Positions 16,030 to 20,815 of a stretch of DNA of 20,815 nt are shown here, piece after piece. The notes beneath the pieces were generated by a model, which had not been told where the DNA came from, searched no databases, and saw only the letters and a program-made list of their open reading frames with translations. Within the stretch, counting starts at the first letter, position 1. Each line of letters opens with the position of its first letter. The stretch lies in assembly GCA_904501985.1 (NCBI GenBank), contig CAJGCT010000033.1, positions 1 to 20,815 of the forward strand. Direction: 5' to 3'. The position numbers and the translations under genes were made by a program. This DNA is from an uncultured Clostridia bacterium (GTDB taxonomy: Bacteria; Bacillota; Clostridia; Oscillospirales; CAG-272).

Positions 16030-16079
16030 AAAACAGCTCCTTTCACGGACTTAAGTAATGCCATTATATGAGCTGTTTT
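16030..16079 (-). promoter_or_regulatory. Hairpin enclosing a -10 element and the RBS of the 59-aa ORF
   Basis: AAAACAGCTC (16079-16070) pairs perfectly with GAGCTGTTTT (16039-16030) on the minus strand. The 3' arm holds part of the Shine-Dalgarno and ends in four T immediately before the ATG. CATATAAT (16070-16063) lies at the start of the loop and fits a sigma-A TATAAT or a sigma-E-like CATANANT -10. No good -35 was found for either. A transcript from here would lack the 5' arm and keep the RBS open. Confidence 0.45.
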
Positions 16080-16168
16080 TAAAAATTGTGCCCCTTTTAT
16101 CACCACATCGCCGATATAATGAGAATTAAGGAAAACATTACCAAACCCGTAATCTTAATTTTTTAAAA

Positions 16169-16909
16169 TCAAGAATCCTGCGCATCTTCGCTTCTCGCAA
16201 TCACCGCTGTTACAACCTGACGTGCCCCGGCGGCAAGCAGGAGCTTTGCCGCACGGTGTACCGAAGCACCGCTTGTCATGATATCGTCAATAAGTATGAT
16301 ATCCTTGCCGGAAATATGATATTTACCGTTAAAATACAGCGTGTTCTCGGCATTTTGATAACGCTCGTCCACAGAAAGGGATTTCTGCTCAAAGGCAAAT
16401 CGTGTCCGCCCGAGAAGCGGAAGATATTCTACACCAAGCTCCTCCGAGAGCTGACGCGCCACGCGCTCCATATGGTCAAAGCCATACTCAGTAATTGCTG
16501 TGCTGCTCCTCGGAATCCACGTAATAACCGCAGATTTCTTGGTCTCTTCTCCACAGCACATAAAGCTTGCCTCAGATTTGATCATTTCTGCCAAAACGTG
16601 AGCCGCAAATCTGCAAGCTCGCCTCTGTGCAAGCCTTTTCAGCGAAAATATCAGGCGGCTTTGTACCGACCGGCTCTCACTTGGGATATAATACACCGAA
16701 AACAGCACCGCACCAACATATCCGTCAGTGCTATCATTATCCTCAAGCATTACCGTTGGCTGACCGCGATATTCAACCAGACACAGCTCCTCTGCCTGTC
16801 GCCACTTTTCTTCGCATTTGCCGCAAAAGGTCTTGTCCATTTCATCAGCAATCATAAGCTCTCCGCATCCTATACACTTTGGCGGAAACAACAGATCAAG
16901 TATTCTCAT
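16169..16909 (-). CDS. comF: ComF family phosphoribosyltransferase-like protein
   Basis: A 246-aa ComF-type protein. The N-terminus (LDLLFPPKCIGCGELM ... FCGKCEEKW) carries the four-cysteine zinc-binding motif. The C-terminus has the PRPP-binding motif IILIDDIMTSGAS at 204-216. ComF acts in the cytoplasm in uptake and processing of single-stranded transforming DNA in competent Firmicutes; its exact enzymology is unknown. The start ATG lies inside the end of recD2 (14-nt overlap), so the two are coupled. The association of a helicase gene with comF fits a DNA-processing role, but no other competence gene is in view. Confidence 0.92.
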   Translation of the reverse strand: MRILDLLFPPKCIGCGELMIADEMDKTFCGKCEEKWRQAEELCLVEYRGQPTVMLEDNDSTDGYVGAVLFSVYYIPSESRSVQSRLIFSLKRLAQRRACRFAAHVLAEMIKSEASFMCCGEETKKSAVITWIPRSSTAITEYGFDHMERVARQLSEELGVEYLPLLGRTRFAFEQKSLSVDERYQNAENTLYFNGKYHISGKDIILIDDIMTSGASVHRAAKLLLAAGARQVVTAVIARSEDAQDS

Positions 16910-19124
16910 TGTGTCTGAAAAGCCCCGTATATCTCATAATCAGGCGGTTATTTTCCACCATTCTTGAAACCGCCTCTGCCTGCCCCACAAGAATGACCAT
17001 CTGTCTTGCACGAGTAACCGCCGTATAAAGAAGATTTCTTGACATTAACTGCGGCGGACACGAGCTGTAAACGGGCATTATTACAATGGGATATTCACTT
17101 CCCTGACTCTTGTGAACCGTTATTGCCCAGGCGTGATCAAGCTCATCAAGGCGCGAAAATTCGTAGGTTACAATTCTGTCGTCAAAATTTATAACCATTT
17201 CCTCAGCCGCAAGATTTATTGTCTCGATACGTCCGATATCTCCGTTAAAAACGCCGATACCTTCCTTTCCGTCCTTCTCCCATGTAAGGTCATAATCGTT
17301 TTTTATCTGCATGACCCGATCTCCCTCGCGGAAGATAAGCTCACGCACCTTCCTCTCACGTTTCTTGGAACTTGGCGGATTCAGTGCTTCCTGAAGCATT
17401 TTATTGAGATTTTCCGTTCCGGCGGCACCCTTTCTTGATGGGGATATGACCTGTATGCATTCCGCCGTCTGATCGCCGTAGGTGCGCGGCAGACGGGTCT
17501 TCCACAGCTCTGTTACAGTCATGGAAACATTTATATCCCTGTCCCGACCAACAAAAAAGAAATCGTTATCTTTAATGTTTAGCACCGGCATCTCACCGCT
17601 GTTTATCCGGTGAGCATTTGTAATAATAAGGCTTTCCTCCGCCTGACGGAATATTTCCGTAAGCTTAACCGTGGTGAAGCGTTCCGATGATATAATGTCG
17701 CAAAGCACATTGCCGGCACCAACAGACGGAAGCTGGTCCGCATCTCCGATAAGCATAAGCCTTGCTCCCGGCTTTACGGCACGAAGCAATGAATTCATAA
17801 GGTACATATCAACCATTGATGCCTCGTCGATTATAATAACATCCTCATCAAGAAGGTCATTTTCGTCCCGTTTGAACTTCGCCTCGTCGTTGTCGTTGTA
17901 TTCCATTTCAAGAAGCCGGTGTATGGTCTTGGCATCGTATCCCGTAGCCTCGCTCATACGCTTGGCGGCACGTCCCGTGGGAGCCGCCAAAGCAATTTCC
18001 ATATCCATGTTCCTGAAGATGCTTATTACCGCGCGTATAACCGTGGTTTTACCTGTTCCGGGGCCTCCCGTGAGCACCATAACGCCGCTGTTTACCGCAT
18101 CGTGTATGGCTTTCCTCTGAAGTGCCGCATACTGCACATTTTCCGAAAGCTCGGTACGCTGTATAAGCCGTTCCACGTCACCCGGATCAATCTGGGAGCA
18201 CAAGCGGTCAAGAATCGTCAGCTTTTCGGCAATTTCTTCCTCGCAGTAATACGCCGAGCGCTCAAAAACGCAGTCAAGCCCCTCAATATGCGCCCTGACA
18301 AGCCGCTTGTCCGCACTCATAGCATCAACAGCCGATTTTACCGCTTCCTCGCTGACCTGAAGCCTCTCTGCCGCAAGAGGAACAAGTCTGTCATAAGGCA
18401 AAAAAGAATGTCCGCCTGTACGCGAGGTTTCAGAGAGCACCCACCGTATTCCGCTGGTTATACGGTACTCGCTGTCATGCTCTATTCCGATGCTTTTAGC
18501 AAGCTCGTCCGCACGCTCAAAGCCGATGCCGCGAAACTCGTCGCAAAGCCTGTAGGGATTGGTTTTAATTATGTCAAGAGCCACTCCGCCCCACTTTTTA
18601 TAAATCCGAACACTCATTGCCATTGAAAGATACTCGCGACAGAACATCATAAGTGTTCGCACACCGAACTGCTCACGAAAATTCTCAGAAATATCCTGAG
18701 CCTTGGCGGCGGATATTCCCGGAATCTTCGCAAGCCATTCCGGGTGATTTTCAATAACGTCAAAGGTATCCTCACCGTACATATCCACAAGCTTCTCCGC
18801 AGTCTTAGGTCCAATTCCCTTTACAGCACGGCTGGAAAGGTAGCGGAGTATTTCATTTGATGTGGCAGGAAGCTGTTTTTCGCAGTATGCCACGCTGAAC
18901 TGCCGCCCGTAGTTACGGTGAAGCGTCCACTCTCCGGCGAGCTTCAGCTTGTCGCCCACAACGATTCCGGGAAGGATTCCGCAAGCGGTTACTATATCGT
19001 CGTTATCCTCGCAGGAAACATCGCATACCGTGTATCCGTTGTCAGGATTTTGATATATTATTCCCTCCACAGTTCCATTGATGGTGGAAAGTGTTCTTGC
19101 ATCAATCGGTGAATTGTCTGTCAT
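16896..19124 (-). CDS. recD2: ATP-dependent RecD2-type DNA helicase
   Basis: A 742-aa SF1B 5'-3' helicase of the RecD2/YrrC type that works without RecBC. An N-terminal OB-like region (STINGTVEGIIYQNPDNGYTV) is followed by helix-hairpin-helix repeats (VKGIGPKTAEKL at 101-112 and IPGISAAKA at 134-142). Walker A is GGPGTGKT (353-360) and Walker B is DVIIIDEASMVD. The C-terminal UvrD-like motif is AITVHKSQGSEYP. The start at 19124 was chosen over an in-frame ATG at 19187 because AAGGA lies 8 nt upstream of it and the longer form would overlap the preceding gene by 86 nt. It overlaps the 109-aa gene upstream by 23 nt and comF downstream by 14 nt. RecD2 is associated with DNA repair and replication-fork maintenance. 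Confidence 0.94.
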   Translation of the reverse strand: MTDNSPIDARTLSTINGTVEGIIYQNPDNGYTVCDVSCEDNDDIVTACGILPGIVVGDKLKLAGEWTLHRNYGRQFSVAYCEKQLPATSNEILRYLSSRAVKGIGPKTAEKLVDMYGEDTFDVIENHPEWLAKIPGISAAKAQDISENFREQFGVRTLMMFCREYLSMAMSVRIYKKWGGVALDIIKTNPYRLCDEFRGIGFERADELAKSIGIEHDSEYRITSGIRWVLSETSRTGGHSFLPYDRLVPLAAERLQVSEEAVKSAVDAMSADKRLVRAHIEGLDCVFERSAYYCEEEIAEKLTILDRLCSQIDPGDVERLIQRTELSENVQYAALQRKAIHDAVNSGVMVLTGGPGTGKTTVIRAVISIFRNMDMEIALAAPTGRAAKRMSEATGYDAKTIHRLLEMEYNDNDEAKFKRDENDLLDEDVIIIDEASMVDMYLMNSLLRAVKPGARLMLIGDADQLPSVGAGNVLCDIISSERFTTVKLTEIFRQAEESLIITNAHRINSGEMPVLNIKDNDFFFVGRDRDINVSMTVTELWKTRLPRTYGDQTAECIQVISPSRKGAAGTENLNKMLQEALNPPSSKKRERKVRELIFREGDRVMQIKNDYDLTWEKDGKEGIGVFNGDIGRIETINLAAEEMVINFDDRIVTYEFSRLDELDHAWAITVHKSQGSEYPIVIMPVYSSCPPQLMSRNLLYTAVTRARQMVILVGQAEAVSRMVENNRLIMRYTGLFRHNENT

Positions 19125-19431
19125 TATCAGTTTCCTTATCATTAGTACAGCGGACCGTCTCAGCATATCCGCCGATTTCATCGTCATTTACCATTATATC
19201 ATCATTTATAAGAATAATCAACCGTTCCCCCGAAATTTTTTGCTCGCGGCGCAGGTATGCGGCGTATTCCGACACCGCTCTCATCTCTTCGGGTGTTGAA
19301 ACAAATACTGCGGCACGAAGAAGCATTCTCACGCGCTTCGGATACAAAAGTCTGAGCCTTATCATGTCAAGAACGCTGTAAATTCCGAATACCGCCATCA
19401 CGGCTGCAAATATCTCAAGCACTTCAAGCAT
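19102..19431 (-). CDS. Small membrane-anchored protein, unknown function
   Basis: A 109-aa protein from ATG 19431, chosen because GGAGGAG lies 8 nt upstream; a longer reading frame to 19626 has no comparable RBS. It has one N-terminal membrane helix (about residues 5-20, LEIFAAVMAVFGIYSVL). A basic patch follows (RLRLLYPKRVRMLLRAA), then a helical segment (PEEMRAVSEYAAYLRREQK), and an acidic C-terminus. I do not recognise a family. The gene overlaps recD2 by 23 nt, so the two are translationally linked and it is the first gene of the 109-aa-recD2-comF unit. A link to DNA repair is only suggested by position. Confidence 0.75.
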   Translation of the reverse strand: MLEVLEIFAAVMAVFGIYSVLDMIRLRLLYPKRVRMLLRAAVFVSTPEEMRAVSEYAAYLRREQKISGERLIILINDDIMVNDDEIGGYAETVRCTNDKETDNDRQFTD

Positions 19432-19436
19432 ATCAT

Positions 19437-19630
19437 TTTCTCCTCCAATATATAATGTATGCTGCATCTCAAAATTAGTGAAAAAATCGCCGCCGTACCC
19501 TTTCATTATCGTAACTGATAGGAGAAATTTGTATAAATCGTCAAAATTGCGAGAATAATACTGTAGAATAAAGCGGCTTTTGTGAAATCGGGAGATTTTT
19601 TCGCAAAACCAAATTTTATAAAACAACCTC
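19437..19630. other. Gap between divergent operons, with imperfect hairpins
   Basis: This AT-rich spacer between the leftward 109-aa gene and the rightward str promoter has no supportable ORF. On the minus strand CATACATT (about 19465-19458) fits a sigma-E-like -10, but no convincing -35 was found. An 8-bp inverted repeat (AGGAGAAA at 19520-19527 and its complement at 19437-19444) could mask the 109-aa gene RBS in longer transcripts. An imperfect hairpin with TTTTG/CAAAA and GAAATC/GATTT pairing lies at about 19572-19610. Confidence 0.35.
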
Positions 19631-19659
19631 TTGACTTTTTTATGCCGCCATGATATAAT
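19631..19659 (+). promoter_or_regulatory. str operon sigma-A promoter
   Basis: TTGACT (19631-19636), a 17-nt spacer and TATAAT (19654-19659) preceded by TGA give an almost perfect extended -10 promoter, as expected for a ribosomal-protein operon. Transcription should start near 19666, leaving a leader of about 86 nt before rpsL. Confidence 0.85.
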
Positions 19660-19671
19660 GTATCTTGTCTT

Positions 19672-19697
19672 GATATGTTTTGCGGCAAAACGGTATC
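19672..19697 (+). other. Leader hairpin upstream of rpsL
   Basis: GATAT-GTTTTG pairs with CAAAAC-(G)-GTATC around a CGG loop, about 11 bp with one bulged G. It starts a few bases after the predicted transcription start. A second weak stem (CTGA/TCAG, about 19702-19715) follows. There is no T-run, so it is not an attenuator; it may protect the 5' end or be a binding site. Confidence 0.45.
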
Positions 19698-19751
19698 TTC
19701 ACTGATATCGGTCAGGATGAACAAATCTATTATTTTCAAAGGAGGTGCGAT

Positions 19752-20165
19752 ATGCCAACCTTTAATCAGCTCGTTAAGCAGGGTCGTTCAGAGAAGATTT
19801 ACAAGTCTAAGTCTCCTGTGCTTCAGCACGGCTTCAACACTCTGACCAACAGAGCAACTGATGACAGCTCTCCCCAGAAGAGAGGCGTATGCACAAAGGT
19901 CACCACAACCACCCCTAAGAAGCCTAACTCGGCGCTTCGTAAGATCGCCCGTGTAAGACTTACCAACGGACTTGAGGCGACTGTTTACATTCCGGGTATC
20001 GGACACAACCTGCAGGAGCACTCCGTAGTGCTTATCCGCGGCGGACGTGTACGTGACCTCCCCGGTGTGCGTTACCACATCATTCGCGGTACCCTTGATA
20101 CTCAGGGCGTTGCAAACCGCAACCAGAGCCGTTCCAAGTACGGCGCAAAGAGACCTAAGAAATAA
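19752..20165 (+). CDS. rpsL: 30S ribosomal protein S12
   Basis: A 137-aa S12, with the N-terminal insertion (about residues 22-41, VLQHGFNTLTNRATDDSS) that makes Firmicutes versions longer than the 124-aa E. coli protein. Core motifs are RGVCTKVTTTTPKKPNSALRK split over 44-64, GHNLQEHSVVLIRGGRV and LPGVRYHIIRGTLDT. S12 lies at the decoding centre. The two Lys of TPKKPNS are present, but residue 101 is Arg (GGRVRDLPG), where E. coli has Lys87 in mature numbering. Start at 19752 has AAAGGAGG about 7 nt upstream; the frame extends to 19680 without an RBS. The gene is not preceded by rpoBC here, and it has its own promoter. Confidence 0.98.
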   Translation: MPTFNQLVKQGRSEKIYKSKSPVLQHGFNTLTNRATDDSSPQKRGVCTKVTTTTPKKPNSALRKIARVRLTNGLEATVYIPGIGHNLQEHSVVLIRGGRVRDLPGVRYHIIRGTLDTQGVANRNQSRSKYGAKRPKK

Positions 20166-20390
20166 TCAGGTCTCAAAAATGAGTGTCCTCTACTCTGAGT
20201 GAGGAAAACAACAAGGTATAAAGTTCTTTTATGTTAGCTTGATGTTTAAAGAAAATAATCGGGATTTGTTTACTGTGTCCGCAAACAGGGTAAGCGTCCG
20301 TCGGAAAGTTTACTTTTTACCAAGCATTAACGGGAGAAAACTTTCGAGTACCTATGATATCATAAATTTATATGAAGGAGGGAAGTTACA
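20166..20390 (+). other. Structured rpsL-rpsG spacer
   Basis: A 225-nt non-coding spacer that is long for a str operon. It contains a CCTC...GAGG hairpin (20187-20204), a TTAC-TGT...ACA-GG-GTAA hairpin (20270-20293) and an 8-bp perfect stem GAAAGTTT/AAACTTTC (20304-20311 with 20338-20345). A 12-nt palindrome TATGATATCATA (20353-20364) lies shortly before the rpsG RBS. No clear T-run terminator and no convincing internal promoter were seen. In E. coli the same spacer is the S7 autoregulation site, so a regulatory role is plausible but not shown. Confidence 0.5.
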
Positions 20391-20815
20391 ATGCCGAGAA
20401 GAGGTCAAATTTCCAAAAGAGACGTTTTACCGGATCCGTTGTACAATTCTAAGCTCGTAACAAAGCTTATCAACAACATTATGTATGATGGCAAGAAGGG
20501 TGTTGCACAGAAGATCGTTTACGATGCATTCGCAATCGTAGAAGAAAAGCTGGGCAGAAATCCCCTCGAAGCTTTCAACGAAGCTCTTGAAAACATCATG
20601 CCTGTGCTTGAAGTTAAGGCTCGCCGTGTAGGCGGTTCCACTTACCAGGTACCTAGGGAGGTAAGAGCCGAGAGACGTCAGACTCTTGGTCTTCGTTGGA
20701 TCGTTACCTATTCGAGAACTCGCGGTGAGAAGACCATGGCAGAGAGACTCGCAAACGAGATCCTCGATGCACTCAATTCTATGGGCGGCGCTTTCAAGAA
20801 GAAAGAAGAGACCCA
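20391..20815 (+). CDS. rpsG: 30S ribosomal protein S7, partial
   Basis: The first 141 codons of S7 (usual length 156), from ATG 20391 with a strong GGAGGG RBS about 7 nt upstream. The sequence MPRRGQISKRDVLPDPLYNS and the later GGSTYQVPREVRAERR and RWIVTYSRTRGEKTMAERLA blocks are typical of bacterial S7. S7 starts assembly of the 30S head by binding the 3' domain of 16S rRNA. The C-terminus is beyond the window edge, with fusA and tuf expected downstream by synteny. Confidence 0.97.
   Translation, partial: MPRRGQISKRDVLPDPLYNSKLVTKLINNIMYDGKKGVAQKIVYDAFAIVEEKLGRNPLEAFNEALENIMPVLEVKARRVGGSTYQVPREVRAERRQTLGLRWIVTYSRTRGEKTMAERLANEILDALNSMGGAFKKKEET

Noticed and set aside
16141..16171. AU-rich inverted repeat just after the comF stop (CTTGATTTT/AAAATTAAG)
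   Set aside because: It is AU-only with one G-U pair, has no T-run after it, and is likely chance in AT-rich DNA.
19125..19187. Longer recD2 start at 19187
   Set aside because: There is no good RBS, and it would overlap the preceding gene by 86 nt; the 19124 start has AAGGA at 8 nt.
19680..19751. N-terminal extension of RpsL to an upstream start codon
   Set aside because: The sequence from 19752 starts exactly like S12 (MPTFNQLV) with a strong RBS at about 19740. The upstream part holds the leader hairpin.
20239..20460. Plus-strand 73-codon ORF starting in the rpsL-rpsG spacer
   Set aside because: It has no RBS, runs into rpsG in a different frame, and the rpsG start with its strong RBS is unambiguous.

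Overview
The window looks like a chromosomal segment of an uncultured-type, endospore-forming member of the Clostridia, probably near Oscillospirales. This is inferred from gene content: spoVAC-spoVAD-spoVAE without spoVAA/AB, a gerW (ytfJ) gene next to a DUF2953 gene, a sporulation-type DacF/DacB carboxypeptidase, ScpA/ScpB, and a clostridial-style long RpsL. Protein families were assigned by reading motifs and not by database search. I saw no tRNA, rRNA, CRISPR array, IS element or prophage signature.

Layout. Almost everything from 1 to 19431 is transcribed leftward (minus strand). In transcription order: a 109-aa membrane-anchored protein, recD2 and comF (overlapping genes), a newly noted 59-aa small ORF, and a gap holding a candidate small RNA or attenuated leader (about 15742 to 15621). 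Then comes a long tight run: lon, engB, an M50 site-2-type protease, scpA, scpB, DUF2953, gerW, dacF, an RluB-type pseudouridine synthase, a small GNAT-like protein, a CapA-family lipoprotein, an AEC-family transporter, topB and a HAD phosphatase. It ends with spoVAC, spoVAD and spoVAE, the last cut by the window edge. From 19752 rightward the strand switches to the str operon start (rpsL, then partial rpsG), driven by a near-consensus sigma-A promoter.

How it fits together. The central run mixes genome maintenance (Lon, ScpAB, TopB, RecD2), ribosome biogenesis (EngB, RluB) and spore development (GerW, DacF, SpoVA). The spoVA genes form the dipicolinic-acid channel and appear to have their own forespore-type promoter. 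That promoter is nested inside an intrinsic-terminator hairpin that would insulate them from the vegetative genes upstream.

Main points of interest are: (a) the terminator-nested promoter at spoVAC, whose 3' arm carries the ribosome-binding site, with a similar layout at the 59-aa ORF; (b) a consensus promoter and strong terminator about 120 nt apart upstream of lon; (c) an arginine in RpsL at the position where Lys-to-Arg confers streptomycin resistance in other bacteria; (d) a 225-nt structured spacer between rpsL and rpsG.
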